From positions 1 to 64,000 of the forward strand of contig CAZGSQ010000005.1 in assembly GCA_964528535.1 (NCBI GenBank): a stretch of 64,000 bases of DNA. The letters are read 5' to 3'. Below, piece after piece: positions 53,676-62,865 of the stretch; position 1 is the stretch's first letter; the number at the start of each line of letters is the position of its first letter. Both the position numbers and the translations under genes were made by a program. Under the pieces are notes generated by a model that worked only from the letters and a program-made list of their open reading frames with translations, searched no databases and was not told the origin of the DNA. The stretch is from CAINVV01 sp964528535. GTDB taxonomy: Bacteria; Bacteroidota; Bacteroidia; Bacteroidales; Prolixibacteraceae.

Positions 53676-54350
53676 ATGAATTCGGATCAGCAATTGTTAA
53701 TAAATCAGTCTGTTGCTTATGTCAAAGACGAACTGGCAGATGGCGAAAAGGGACACGATTGGTGGCACATCGAGCGGGTGTGGTGCACCGCACGCCAGAT
53801 TGCCGAATCGGAGGCTGTCGACCTTTTCGTGGTCGAACTGGGAGCCTTGTTTCACGACATAGCAGATGCCAAATTTAATTCGGGTGATGAAGAGATAGGT
53901 CCTATAAAAACTGCCCAATTTTTAAAATCGATCCATGTCGATCCGGTTGTGATAGACCATGTGGTTCAGATCGTGCGGCACATCTCGTTTAAAGGAGGAA
54001 ACCATGCAGCAGGTTTTTCTTCACCGGAACTGATGGTCGTTCTAGATGCCGACAGGCTGGATGCCATTGGCGCCATTGGCGTTGCCAGGGCCTTTCATTA
54101 TGGGGGTTTCAAGAACAGATTGTTGTATCATCCCGACATAAAGCCGGATCTGAACATGACCAAAGAGGCATATAAAAATAGTGAGGCTCCTACCATCAAC
54201 CATTTCTACGAAAAACTGCTCTTGCTGAAAGACCGTATGAACACTCCTACCGGGAAAGCCATGGCCCTCAAAAGACATGCCTTTATGGAATTGTTCCTGA
54301 AGGAATTCGAGTTTGAATGGTATGGACATAACTTGATGCAGCAGCGTTGA
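53676..54350 (+). CDS. HD-domain metal-dependent phosphohydrolase
   Basis: 224 residues from ATG 53676 (an upstream frame to 53634 overlaps the terminator T run and is rejected). HD-domain ligands: HDWWHIERV (His about 27-31), FHDIAD (His-Asp about 64-65), IVRHISFKG, and VVLDADRLDAIGAIGV (Asp about 124). It matches the YedJ/YpgQ-like predicted hydrolases acting on nucleotides or other phosphates. Cytoplasmic. The mprF gene starts 20 bp downstream, so they are likely co-transcribed, though a functional link is not obvious. Confidence 0.88.
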   Translation: MNSDQQLLINQSVAYVKDELADGEKGHDWWHIERVWCTARQIAESEAVDLFVVELGALFHDIADAKFNSGDEEIGPIKTAQFLKSIHVDPVVIDHVVQIVRHISFKGGNHAAGFSSPELMVVLDADRLDAIGAIGVARAFHYGGFKNRLLYHPDIKPDLNMTKEAYKNSEAPTINHFYEKLLLLKDRMNTPTGKAMALKRHAFMELFLKEFEFEWYGHNLMQQR

Positions 54351-54370
54351 CTTAAATTTAAACTTCTAAA

Positions 54371-57016
54371 ATGAGTATGATAAAGAAATTTCTATACAGA
54401 TTTTTCGATAAGGTTTCAAAGTTTTTCAGCATCCGAAGTTTGTCAATTACCTTCATGGGCGAAAGTGGCAAATTGATTCTACAGTCCCTTTTTACCATCC
54501 TCTCTATTGGGATCGGAATTTGGTTTCTCACCCAGCAAAAATCAGAATTGGCAGAGATCAATATCCTGCTAAGGGCCTCCGACTGGCAGCTTGTTCTTCT
54601 TGGATTGTTTCTAACAGCCTGTTACATTGTTATTCAGGGGTACATGTATGTGAGCTCTTTCGCTACTTTCAGGCATAAACTTCCCTTGCGGCTCGGCATT
54701 GTATTGTTTCTTAAACGCAATTTTATAAGTGTTTTTTTGCCAGCCGGCGGAGTCACTTCATTGGGTTTTTTTACAGCAGACATCGAAAAGCGGGGTATTA
54801 CCAAATCACACATCCATTTTGCCTCGACAATCTATGGCTTTGTAGGCATTCTCTCGGTAGTGCTGGTTGCCATTCCGGCATTCATCTATGCTGTTGCCGA
54901 TGGCAGTATCGGTCAGGGTGAGTGGATTGGCCTGCTCTCCGTCGTGCTGTTGCTTGGCCTGCTCTTTCTCGTTTACCATTCTTTCTCACACAAAGGAACT
55001 GTTTACAACCGGCTGATAAAATATTTTCCTTCGCTGGAGGAGCTTATCGAGGAGCTGGATGATGCCAAGCTGGATAAAAAGCAGTTGCTGTTGACGGTTG
55101 CTACCTCCGTTCTCATAGAATTCGTTGGAATCGCCCATCTTTTCGTTGCCATGATGGCCCTTCATCTCCAACCCTCCCTCTTTGCCGCCTTGCTGGGATA
55201 CATTGTCTCCGTCATTTTTCTGATAATCTCTCCCTTCCTGAGGGGCCTGGGACCCATTGAATTGTCTATGGCCTATCTCCTTGTGAAATATGGTTTCTCG
55301 AGTGTCGAAGCAATCGCTGTCACTTTTCTCTACCGCTTTTTCGAGTTTTGGGTGCCATTGTTGTCAGGAGCCGTTACCTTCCTGATGAAGATCAACAAGC
55401 TGATCATGCGCATCGTACCTGCTTTGTTGCTCTTTGCCCTTGGCATCATCAATATTATTTCGGTCCTTACACCCGCTATCCACGAAAGGGTAAGGTGGTT
55501 GCGACATTTTATTCCGATAGATGCCATCGTGGTATCCAATTATTTTGTACTGGTGCTGGGATTAATTCTCCTGGTAACTGCCTCCTTCATGCTCAAGGGA
55601 CTCAAATCTGCCTGGGGTCTGGCAGTTCTGCTTACAGTCGTCTCCTTCTTCGGAAACCTTACCAAGGCCGTCGACTACGAGGAGGCGCTTGCGGCACTTT
55701 TTGTGCTTGCTGTTCTCATCTACACACGTAAAGATTATTACATCAAAAACAATCCAAAACTTCGCACCGTTGGCATTCAAACGGCCATACTGAGCATCGT
55801 GGCCGTTATGTTTTACAGTGTGATCGGTTTCTATTTCCTGGACAAAAAGCACTTTAACATAGATTTTAGTCTCTGGCAATCTACAAGGTATGCGCTGCAA
55901 AACTATTTTCTGGTTGGCAGCAGTGACCTGATTCCTGTAGATAGATTTGCCTCAAAATTTCTTCTTTCCATCAACATCAGTGGATTCTTGTCACTTGCTT
56001 TTCTTTTCTATACGCTGATCAGGCCCTATATCTTAAAAAATGCACCCACCAAGGAGGAATTGGAGCGACCAAATCGGTTGATCAAGGAGTATGGACAATC
56101 GGCGCTGGATTATTTTAAGACTTACCAGGACAAGATGATCTTCGAAGCCGATGGTGTAGATGCCTTTATCTCTTACCGGATAGCTGGGAATTTTGCTGTT
56201 GTGCTCGAAAATCCAGTTGCTTGCGATGCCGAATGCATGAGAGCGTGCATCCGCCTTTTTGACAAATTCTGCTATGAAAACGGACTGAAAAGTTTTTATT
56301 ACAGGGTTCCCGAAGAATCCTTGCCAATTTACAAGAGCCTGAAGAAGAAATCGATGTTTTTGGGCCAGGAGGGAGTCGTCGATCTCAACCAATTTACCTT
56401 GGAAGGTGGATCCCGTAAGTCAATCCGGAATGCTATTTCAAAGGTTAAGGACAGGGGATATACAGTTAAGTTCCATTTTGCTCCTATCAAAGACGGTCAG
56501 CTTCAGAAGGTCAAATCGGTTTCCGACGACTGGCTTTTTGAAACTGACAGAAGCGAAATAATCTTCTCCCAAGGAATGTTCGACTGGGATGAACTGAAAC
56601 AGCAGACCCTGATCACAGTAGAAAATTCAGAAGAAAAAGTGGTGGCCTTCCTGAATATTATTCCAGATTATGCTGCAAAAGAAGCTACTTACGACTTGCT
56701 GCGCAAGACTTGCGATGCACCCAATGGCGTGATGGATTTCATTCTCGTTGAGATGTTTAACCATCTGAAATCTCAGGGTTATGAGACCGTCAACCTTGGT
56801 TTTGCGCCCATGTCGGGATTGAAAGATCCAACCAAATTTTCGGAGAAATCGATGAAATTTGCCTATGAGAAGATCAGAAGTTTTGCCCACTACAAAGGGA
56901 TGCGCGAATACAAGGAGAAATTTGCGACGATCTGGTACAACAAATACCTCATCTTCGAACACGACTACGACCTGATGCAGATTCCAAGGGCACTTTCAGA
57001 TGTGATCAAGCCATGA
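54371..57016 (+). CDS. mprF: MprF-like bifunctional phosphatidylglycerol aminoacyl-synthase/flippase
   Basis: 881 residues. An N-terminal polytopic part (about 1-520) has roughly 14 membrane helices including the flippase core SVFLPAGGVTSLGFFTADIE and GLGPIELSMAYLLVKYGFSS (about 294-313). The C-terminal DUF2156 synthase (about 560-881) has GNAT-like folds: AVVLENPVACDAE, FYYRVPEESLPIYKSLKKKS, SIRNAISKVKDRGY, NLGFAPMSGL. MprF transfers Lys or Ala from aminoacyl-tRNA to phosphatidylglycerol and flips the product, reducing sensitivity to cationic peptides. Overlaps the VirJ-like gene by 4 bp. Confidence 0.92.
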   Translation: MSMIKKFLYRFFDKVSKFFSIRSLSITFMGESGKLILQSLFTILSIGIGIWFLTQQKSELAEINILLRASDWQLVLLGLFLTACYIVIQGYMYVSSFATFRHKLPLRLGIVLFLKRNFISVFLPAGGVTSLGFFTADIEKRGITKSHIHFASTIYGFVGILSVVLVAIPAFIYAVADGSIGQGEWIGLLSVVLLLGLLFLVYHSFSHKGTVYNRLIKYFPSLEELIEELDDAKLDKKQLLLTVATSVLIEFVGIAHLFVAMMALHLQPSLFAALLGYIVSVIFLIISPFLRGLGPIELSMAYLLVKYGFSSVEAIAVTFLYRFFEFWVPLLSGAVTFLMKINKLIMRIVPALLLFALGIINIISVLTPAIHERVRWLRHFIPIDAIVVSNYFVLVLGLILLVTASFMLKGLKSAWGLAVLLTVVSFFGNLTKAVDYEEALAALFVLAVLIYTRKDYYIKNNPKLRTVGIQTAILSIVAVMFYSVIGFYFLDKKHFNIDFSLWQSTRYALQNYFLVGSSDLIPVDRFASKFLLSINISGFLSLAFLFYTLIRPYILKNAPTKEELERPNRLIKEYGQSALDYFKTYQDKMIFEADGVDAFISYRIAGNFAVVLENPVACDAECMRACIRLFDKFCYENGLKSFYYRVPEESLPIYKSLKKKSMFLGQEGVVDLNQFTLEGGSRKSIRNAISKVKDRGYTVKFHFAPIKDGQLQKVKSVSDDWLFETDRSEIIFSQGMFDWDELKQQTLITVENSEEKVVAFLNIIPDYAAKEATYDLLRKTCDAPNGVMDFILVEMFNHLKSQGYETVNLGFAPMSGLKDPTKFSEKSMKFAYEKIRSFAHYKGMREYKEKFATIWYNKYLIFEHDYDLMQIPRALSDVIKP

Positions 57017-57687
57017 AAATGATCTGCCTGCTGTTACTCTTGCTGGCATTTCCCCAAAGCAAAGATTCCGATAATGGGACAATCAGGGTACTGGAACCCG
57101 AACAATCATCTGATTTGCCTTTGTTTATCTATATCTCGGGTGACGGTGGGTGGAATTCTTTCAATGAATCCTTGTGCAAATACCTCTCTGAAAAAGGGAT
57201 GCGCGTCATTTTTCTCGACGCTCAAAAATATTTTTGGTCGGCCAAAACGCCGGAAGAGACGACAGCGTTCCTCATCAATCTTCTTGGTAAATATCAACAA
57301 GAGGGGTTCGGGGCGCACTTCGTCCTGGCTGGTTACTCCTTTGGTGCCACGGTGGTCCCCTTTTTGGTGAACCGCTTTCCTGCTCCAATCAAAAAAAATC
57401 TTGAGAAGTCGCTGCTGATAGCGCCCGACCAAAGCTGTGATTTCGAAATTCACCTCACTGACATGCTTAATCTCGGACTGTCAAAAGGTAAATACAATGT
57501 TATTCAGGAGATTAAGCAAAAAGAATACAAGGATTATGTGGGCATATTTGGTAGCGATGACCGTCAAAATAACCAGAAAATATTTCGTGCAACCGGTATT
57601 GACATAGAAATACTCGAAGGGAACCACCATTTCGACAGTGGCTTTGAAGCATTGGGCGACCTTGTTTTGAAAAAGATTAACCAATGA
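57013..57687 (+). CDS. VirJ/AcvB-like periplasmic hydrolase
   Basis: 224 residues. Short signal peptide MKMICLLLLLLAFPQS. The mature part is a VirJ domain: LPLFIYISGDGGWNSFNESL (about 36-55) with the GDGGW motif, VIFLDAQKYFWSAKTPEE, nucleophile elbow LAGYSFGATV (Ser about 112), LLIAPDQS and ILEGNHHFD with the His. In Agrobacterium and Rhizobium, AcvB hydrolyses lysyl-phosphatidylglycerol made by the MprF-like LpiA. Here the gene overlaps mprF by 4 bp, so the same synthesis/hydrolysis pairing is a strong inference. Confidence 0.85.
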   Translation: MKMICLLLLLLAFPQSKDSDNGTIRVLEPEQSSDLPLFIYISGDGGWNSFNESLCKYLSEKGMRVIFLDAQKYFWSAKTPEETTAFLINLLGKYQQEGFGAHFVLAGYSFGATVVPFLVNRFPAPIKKNLEKSLLIAPDQSCDFEIHLTDMLNLGLSKGKYNVIQEIKQKEYKDYVGIFGSDDRQNNQKIFRATGIDIEILEGNHHFDSGFEALGDLVLKKINQ

Positions 57688-57766
57688 GGCGCCCGGTTGA
57701 ATTCCTCTCTCACTTCGACTTTCCCTACGGTCAAATCCGCTCATCAGCAAAACCTCCAATCGACAA

Positions 57767-57799
57767 ATCATCAGATCATGCAAAAATAAATCTGATGAT
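57767..57799. terminator. Inverted repeat after the VirJ-like gene
   Basis: TCATCAGAT (57768-57776) pairs with ATCTGATGA (57790-57798), extended by one A-T pair; no T run follows, so the role as terminator is uncertain. Confidence 0.35.
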
Positions 57800-57875
57800 C
57801 TAAGTAATCTGTGGTTGGTTTTGTCTTAATTTGCAATTGGATACATTTTCAGAAAAAATATTAATTAGGTAAATT

Positions 57876-58268
57876 ATGCGTAGATTTAATTTGTTAAAAG
57901 GCTCTATCAGATTAGGGGCTTTTGTGGTTTTCGGACTTTGTACTGCAACTGTTTTTGGTCAGGAAGTGGCCAAGAAGGATACGATTTCTTCTATTCCTCA
58001 AGCAATTAGCGCAATATTAAAGCCCGCCTGCATGACTTGTCATTCCAATGAGGGTCGTGACAAGCCAAAGGCAAAAGTGAACTTCTCGGTATGGGACCAG
58101 TACACACCTATCGAGAAGACGATGATAGCCTCCTCCATTGCCGATGAAGTTAAAAAAGGGAGTATGCCACCGAAACGTTTTCTTGAAACCCATCCCGAAG
58201 GTGCATTGACTGCTGATCAAATGAATTCAATTGTTCAGTGGTGTGATGCACTGAAAGCAAAACCGTAG
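57876..58268 (+). CDS. Haem-binding-domain (cytochrome-c-like) exported protein
   Basis: 130 residues. N-terminal signal/anchor (about 8-32, FVVFGLCTATVFGQ). One c-type haem site CMTCH (about 53-57) and a downstream Met in KKGSMPPKRF as a possible sixth ligand. Fits the Haem_bd family that precedes many electron-transfer or cytochrome modules in Bacteroidota. It requires cytochrome c maturation, not encoded here. 20 bp before the MATE gene; the link is positional only. Confidence 0.82.
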   Translation: MRRFNLLKGSIRLGAFVVFGLCTATVFGQEVAKKDTISSIPQAISAILKPACMTCHSNEGRDKPKAKVNFSVWDQYTPIEKTMIASSIADEVKKGSMPPKRFLETHPEGALTADQMNSIVQWCDALKAKP

Positions 58269-58288
58269 GCAAAATCATCCGCTGAAGC

Positions 58289-59617
58289 ATGACCATCCCT
58301 TCCTACCGTGATATCTGGAAAATCGCCGGACCTATCGCGCTTAGTCTTTTGGCCCAAAACATTATTGGCGTTACTGATACGGCTTTCCTGGGTAGGGTAG
58401 GTGAAGTTGAATTGGGGGCTTCTGCCATCGGGGGTGTTTTCTACCTCATCCTCTTTATGATAGGATTTGGGTTTACTACCGGAGTCCAGATTCTGGTGGC
58501 CAGGCGTTTTGGCGAGAAGAATTTTGAAGCCATTGGCCGGATTGTGGACAATTCATTTTATTTTGTAGCCCTTACTTCACTGCTGATAACAGCGGTTGTT
58601 TACCTGTTTGGAGCCTCCTTCTTACGGTTGTTCATCTCCTCTGAAGCGGTCTGCCAAGCCAGTTCCATCTTTTTAAAATACAGGGTGCTTGGTCTCTTCT
58701 TTGCCTCATCCACACTTTTGTTCCGATCCTTTTATACAGGGATTTCATTTACCAAATATCTCAGCATCAGTGCGATAATCATGGCAGTTCTCAATGTAGG
58801 GCTCGATTATCTGTTGGTTTTTGGTCATGGAGGCTTTCCGAAATTGGGTATCCAGGGGGCAGCAATTGCATCATCGGTTTCTGAAGGTTTTGCGCTGCTC
58901 TTTTTTATATGGATCACACGCAAGAATCACCTGCTCAAAAGGTACCAACTTTTTAAACTGGTCAGGCCCGACCTTTCAATCATCAAAAGTACGCTTGGTA
59001 TCTCAATTTTTGTCATGGTACAATTTATGCTTTCATTTGGAAGCTGGTTCGTCTTTTTCATGATGGTCGAAAAAATGGGTGAACGGTCTTTGGCTGTCTC
59101 CAACATCATCCGGTCGGTCTATATTTTCCTGATGATCCCCGGTTGGGCCCTTGGAACCGTAGCGAGTTCACTAGTAAGTGGTTCACTGGGTGAAGGGAAT
59201 CCCGATAGGGTGATGCCAATCATCTTCAAAACCGTCAGGTTTAGCTTTCTTTCAATCCTTGCCATCGTATTGGTGGCACTGCTTTTCCCCATGACAGTGA
59301 TCTCTGTTTATACCAACAATGCCTCACTTGCCGAAGCGACACTGCCCTCTTATTACATCATTCTGGGAGCACTTTGCGTATTCTCTGTCATGAGCATCTT
59401 CTTCAACGGTGTCCTGGGAACGGCCAATACCAAGACCTCTCTCCTCATTGAAACCTTTACATTGGCTTGCTATCTGGGCTTTACCTGGCTCATTGCAGTC
59501 CATTTGAAAATGAAAATTGAATGGGTCTGGATGGCTGAATATGTCTATTTTATTTTGATAGGACTCCTTTCGTTATGGTATTTGATGAAGGGCAATTGGC
59601 GGGACAAAAAAATTTAA
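58289..59617 (+). CDS. MATE-family multidrug/sodium antiporter
   Basis: 442 residues, 12 membrane helices in two 6-helix halves. MATE features: IAGPIALSLLAQNIIGVTDT (about 10-29), LGASAIGGVFYLILFMIGFG, GVQILVARRFGEKN, the mirrored second-half start SIFVMVQFMLSFGSWFVFFM, and FFNGVLGTANTK. Exports cationic drugs or metabolites with Na+ or H+. Located 20 bp after the haem protein gene. No local regulator (e.g. TetR) is present. Confidence 0.9.
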   Translation: MTIPSYRDIWKIAGPIALSLLAQNIIGVTDTAFLGRVGEVELGASAIGGVFYLILFMIGFGFTTGVQILVARRFGEKNFEAIGRIVDNSFYFVALTSLLITAVVYLFGASFLRLFISSEAVCQASSIFLKYRVLGLFFASSTLLFRSFYTGISFTKYLSISAIIMAVLNVGLDYLLVFGHGGFPKLGIQGAAIASSVSEGFALLFFIWITRKNHLLKRYQLFKLVRPDLSIIKSTLGISIFVMVQFMLSFGSWFVFFMMVEKMGERSLAVSNIIRSVYIFLMIPGWALGTVASSLVSGSLGEGNPDRVMPIIFKTVRFSFLSILAIVLVALLFPMTVISVYTNNASLAEATLPSYYIILGALCVFSVMSIFFNGVLGTANTKTSLLIETFTLACYLGFTWLIAVHLKMKIEWVWMAEYVYFILIGLLSLWYLMKGNWRDKKI

Positions 59618-59684
59618 ACCTTACTGATTTTGTTATATTTTGTTAATAATTGATTGATAGCATCATTAGTCAAACTTTATTTGA

Positions 59685-59692
59685 TAATTTTG
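59685..59692 (+). promoter_or_regulatory. Candidate -7 box for the OmpA-like gene and its leader
   Basis: TAATTTTG matches TAnnTTTG, 102 nt before the micro-ORF ATG (59795). No TTTG at 19-21 bp; weak. Confidence 0.4.
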
Positions 59693-59794
59693 GGTGTAAT
59701 TCTCAGAATAGCAATGACACAAAATAGTCTAACCAGCAATTAGAAGATGGTCCATTCCTTCACAATAGCCTGATTTAATACAAATTATTACCGT

Positions 59795-59881
59795 ATGAAA
59801 CGAGCATGGGCAACACCCACCAAAGGCGATGTAAATTCGCCTGCGAGTTCCATTAGTACTTACAGATATTCAATTATTTAA
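59795..59881 (+). CDS. Micro-ORF leader, copy 2, upstream of the OmpA-like gene
   Basis: ATG 59795 to TAA 59879-59881, 28 residues beginning MKRAWATPTKGDVN. Differs from copy 1 (27359-27445) in 6 of 28 codons, with two synonymous (CCA/CCC, ACA/ACC) and four amino-acid changes. The stop and the following 15-nt spacer are the same. In this copy AGGCGA/TCGCCT (59824-59842) can form a small hairpin inside the ORF that is imperfect in copy 1. The main ATG is at 59897. Confidence 0.5.
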   Translation: MKRAWATPTKGDVNSPASSISTYRYSII

Positions 59882-59896
59882 CAAATATATTTACGA

Positions 59897-60763
59897 ATGA
59901 AAACAAAACTGATCGTTGTTTTATTTGCAGCCGCAACAGTTGCTTCGTGTGTAAGTTCCAAAAAATTCAAAAGCAGCCAGAATCTGTTTGTTCACGAACA
60001 AACAGTTCGTGCCAAGACACAGCAGGAATTGGCCAGCTGCGAAGGGCAAAGAAGAGTAGGAGAGACAAAAATTGCAGATCTGCAATCGCAATTGGCAACA
60101 CTCAAGGAACAAATTACTTTTCTAAAGGAAAACAATACCCAGGCATTGAAGCAGTTGGAAAATCTTTCGGTCATTTCGAGTTCACAAGCCGAAAGCATCA
60201 AGAAGTCGATGGAAAATATGGGTGTCAAGGATCACATGATTTTTAGCCTGCAATCTTCCCTTTCGCAACGTGATTCTTTGAATATGGCGCTGGTCATGAA
60301 CCTGAAGGGAGCCATCGGAAACCTGGATGACAAAGACATCAACATCAAGGTCGACAAAGGGGTGGTCTACATCGATATCTCTGACAAAATGCTTTTCCAA
60401 AGTGGAAGCTACAACATCACTGAGCGTGCCAGCGAAGTTCTGGGGAAGGTGGCAATGGTGCTGAACAACCAGAAGGACATTGAGTTCATGGTTGAAGGCC
60501 ATACAGACAATGTGCCGTTTTACAAGGGTGACCTGGTCGACAACTGGGACCTGAGTGTCAAAAGAGCCACTGCTGTTGTTCGGATTCTTCAGAATAAATA
60601 CGGTCTGAATCCGGCCAAGATCACCGCCGCAGGCAGAGGTGAATACCAACCACTGGAACCAAACGACTCAAAAGAGGGAAAAGCAGCCAATCGCCGTACC
60701 CGGATAGTGATCCTTCCACAATTGGACCAGTTCTTCAAATTGCTGGAGCGACCCGGGAAATAA
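59897..60763 (+). CDS. OmpA-family lipoprotein with coiled coil
   Basis: 288 residues. A lipoprotein signal ends TVASCVSSKKF (Cys about 18). A coiled coil follows (about 30-110: RAKTQQELASCEGQRRVGET, KIADLQSQLATLKEQITFLK). The C-terminal OmpA peptidoglycan-binding domain (about 150-270) has YIDISDKMLFQSGSYNIT, EGHTDNVPFYKG, NWDLSVKRATAVVRIL and AAGRGEYQPL, NRRTRIVI. Likely tethers the outer membrane to peptidoglycan across the periplasm. Preceded by the conserved micro-ORF leader and followed by a hairpin; monocistronic. Confidence 0.9.
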   Translation: MKTKLIVVLFAAATVASCVSSKKFKSSQNLFVHEQTVRAKTQQELASCEGQRRVGETKIADLQSQLATLKEQITFLKENNTQALKQLENLSVISSSQAESIKKSMENMGVKDHMIFSLQSSLSQRDSLNMALVMNLKGAIGNLDDKDINIKVDKGVVYIDISDKMLFQSGSYNITERASEVLGKVAMVLNNQKDIEFMVEGHTDNVPFYKGDLVDNWDLSVKRATAVVRILQNKYGLNPAKITAAGRGEYQPLEPNDSKEGKAANRRTRIVILPQLDQFFKLLERPGK

Positions 60764-60792
60764 CATGGAATTACCCGTGAGACAACATTGAC

Positions 60793-60816
60793 CCCATCCG
60801 AAAATGATTGGATGGG
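60793..60816 (+). terminator. Hairpin after the OmpA-like gene
   Basis: CCCATCC (60793-60799) pairs with GGATGGG (60810-60816); only a short T-containing tail follows. Probable weak terminator. Confidence 0.5.
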
Positions 60817-60909
60817 TATTCCATCTTGCTATTCGAATACAAACTTAGTATCGTGTGAAACTTAATGTTAAATAAATCCTCTTTTTCAGGAAATTTTAAC
60901 CGAAAGGAT

Positions 60910-60917
60910 TAACTTTG
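60910..60917 (+). promoter_or_regulatory. -7 box of the mutA-mutB unit
   Basis: TAACTTTG matches TAnnTTTG, 31 nt before ATG 60949, with a TTTTTC stretch (about 60883-60888) in the -33 region. Confidence 0.5.
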
Positions 60918-60948
60918 CCAACTGATTTTTGTAAAATGTTAGTTGGCT

Positions 60949-62865
60949 ATGAATGAGAAAGATATAAAATTACTCTCCGAATTTCCACCGGTATCAACCG
61001 CAACCTGGGAGGACCAAATCAACATCGACCTCAAAGGAAAGGATTACAACAAGAGCCTGGTTTGGAAGACCAGAGAGGGTTTTGATGTTCGACCTTATTA
61101 CAGGTCAGAACATATTGAAGGACTTGATTTTCCGGAGAGTAATCCGGGAGAATTCCCTTTCGTCCGCGGTAAAAGTAAGTCTGGGAACAATTGGCTGGTT
61201 CGCCAGGATATTGTTGTCGACAATCCTGAATCGGCCAATCAGAAAGCATTGGAGATTCTGAACAAGGGTGTTACTTCACTTGGCTTCGTATTTTTGGGTT
61301 GTAGTCAGGTCACCGTTGCGGATCTTAAGTTATTACTGGGAGGCATACAACTTGACGCAGTTGAAATCAATTTTGTACTATCCTGCAGAAACAAGGAATT
61401 TTTTGAGATTTTGCTGGCGTTCCTGATAGAGCTCAAGGCCGATCCTGCCACACTTCATATCTCCATCAACCACGATCCTATTGGCAGATTTACTTTGCGT
61501 GGAAAATTCTGCCACAGCGAATCAGAACTCTTCGGGAAAGTTAAGACCATGGTTGAATGGGGTGAAAAATTTAAGCACCTCCATCTGATAGCCGTCAACG
61601 GCGTTAATTTCAACAATGCCGGTGCTTCCATCGTTCAGGAGTTGGCTTTCTCTTTGGCCATGGGCGCTGAATACATGACCAGGCTCACCGATTTGGGGGT
61701 AGATGCCGCTCAGGCTGCACAAAAAATCCGGTTCAATTTTGGTGTAGGTGGCAACTATTTCATGGAGTTGGCCAAACTTAGGGCAGCCCGTCTGTTGTGG
61801 GCCAATATTGTTAAAGCTTATCATCCTGTATGTGCCTGTGAAGAATCTGACAGCAAAGGTGAATTTTGTGCCTGTGCAACGAAGATGCATGTTCACTGTG
61901 AAACATCCGAATGGAATAAAACTGTTTATGATCCATATGTGAACCTGCTCCGTACCCAAACGGAGGCGATGTCTGCCATCCTGGGCGGTGCCGACTCCCT
62001 GACCGTTTTGCCTTTTGATTCAATATATGAGCAACCCACCGCTTTTTCCGAGCGTCTCGCCCGAAATCAGCAGGCGTTGCTGAAGGAAGAGGTTCATCTC
62101 GATAAAATTGCCGATCCTGCCGCCGGATCCTATTACATTGAGACCCTTACCTCCTCGATCGCCGAGCAAGCCTGGAAGCTGTTTCTGGAGGTTCAGGACC
62201 GAGGTGGCTTCATCGCTGCCTTTAGGGATGGATTTGTTCAATCGCTTGTGAAGGAGATGGCCGGAAAACGGAACATGGCCATAGCCTCGCGCAGGGAAAG
62301 TATCTTGGGAGTCAATCAGTTTCCCAATATCAACGAACAACTTGAACCTGGCATGGATCCTGCCGTTTTCCAAATTACCGACCAAACAGCTGAAGGGGCC
62401 GAGGTGGAAACCCTGAAGTTTTTCAGGGGAGCCGGTCAACTGGAGGCAATCCGTTATTCCACCGACCTGTTCGCACTAAAAAACGGTCGCCCAAAGGTCT
62501 GCATGCTGCCAGTCGGCAACCTGGCGATGCGGAAGGCACGTGCCCAGTTTTCATGCAATTTTTTCGCTGCCGCCGGGTACGAAGTAATCGATCACAATGG
62601 ATTTGATTCGGTCGGAGAGGGTCTGCAGTCAGTTTTGGAGGCAAAGGCAGACATCGTGGTACTGTGCAGTTCGGATGAAGAATACGCAACCCTAGCCCCT
62701 GAACTTTTTGGAAGGATTCACGGCAGAATTATCCTGGTAGTAGCCGGGGAACCTGCATGTACCGAAGCGTTGAAACAGCTGGGAATCCAGAATTTCATCA
62801 GCATGAAAACCAATCTGCTCGATGCACTGACTCATTACAACAAAATGCTGGGAATAATGTACTGA
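60949..62865 (+). CDS. mutA: Methylmalonyl-CoA mutase small subunit
   Basis: 638 residues from ATG 60949; an in-frame TTG two codons upstream is less likely. TIM-barrel domain (about 1-500) with WEDQINIDLKGKDYNKSLVW, TSEWNKTVYDPYVNLLRTQT and GGADSLTVLPFDS. The C-terminal B12-binding-like domain is degenerate: DHNGFDSVG replaces the DxHxxG cobalt-ligand motif, as expected for the non-catalytic subunit. A Cys cluster C-A-C-x10-C-A-C lies at about 287-302. Together with MutB it interconverts methylmalonyl-CoA and succinyl-CoA for propionate formation or use. Confidence 0.95.
   Translation: MNEKDIKLLSEFPPVSTATWEDQINIDLKGKDYNKSLVWKTREGFDVRPYYRSEHIEGLDFPESNPGEFPFVRGKSKSGNNWLVRQDIVVDNPESANQKALEILNKGVTSLGFVFLGCSQVTVADLKLLLGGIQLDAVEINFVLSCRNKEFFEILLAFLIELKADPATLHISINHDPIGRFTLRGKFCHSESELFGKVKTMVEWGEKFKHLHLIAVNGVNFNNAGASIVQELAFSLAMGAEYMTRLTDLGVDAAQAAQKIRFNFGVGGNYFMELAKLRAARLLWANIVKAYHPVCACEESDSKGEFCACATKMHVHCETSEWNKTVYDPYVNLLRTQTEAMSAILGGADSLTVLPFDSIYEQPTAFSERLARNQQALLKEEVHLDKIADPAAGSYYIETLTSSIAEQAWKLFLEVQDRGGFIAAFRDGFVQSLVKEMAGKRNMAIASRRESILGVNQFPNINEQLEPGMDPAVFQITDQTAEGAEVETLKFFRGAGQLEAIRYSTDLFALKNGRPKVCMLPVGNLAMRKARAQFSCNFFAAAGYEVIDHNGFDSVGEGLQSVLEAKADIVVLCSSDEEYATLAPELFGRIHGRIILVVAGEPACTEALKQLGIQNFISMKTNLLDALTHYNKMLGIMY

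Noticed and set aside
60943..60948. TTG start two codons upstream of mutA
   Set aside because: The ATG at 60949 is stronger and suits the conserved N-terminus.
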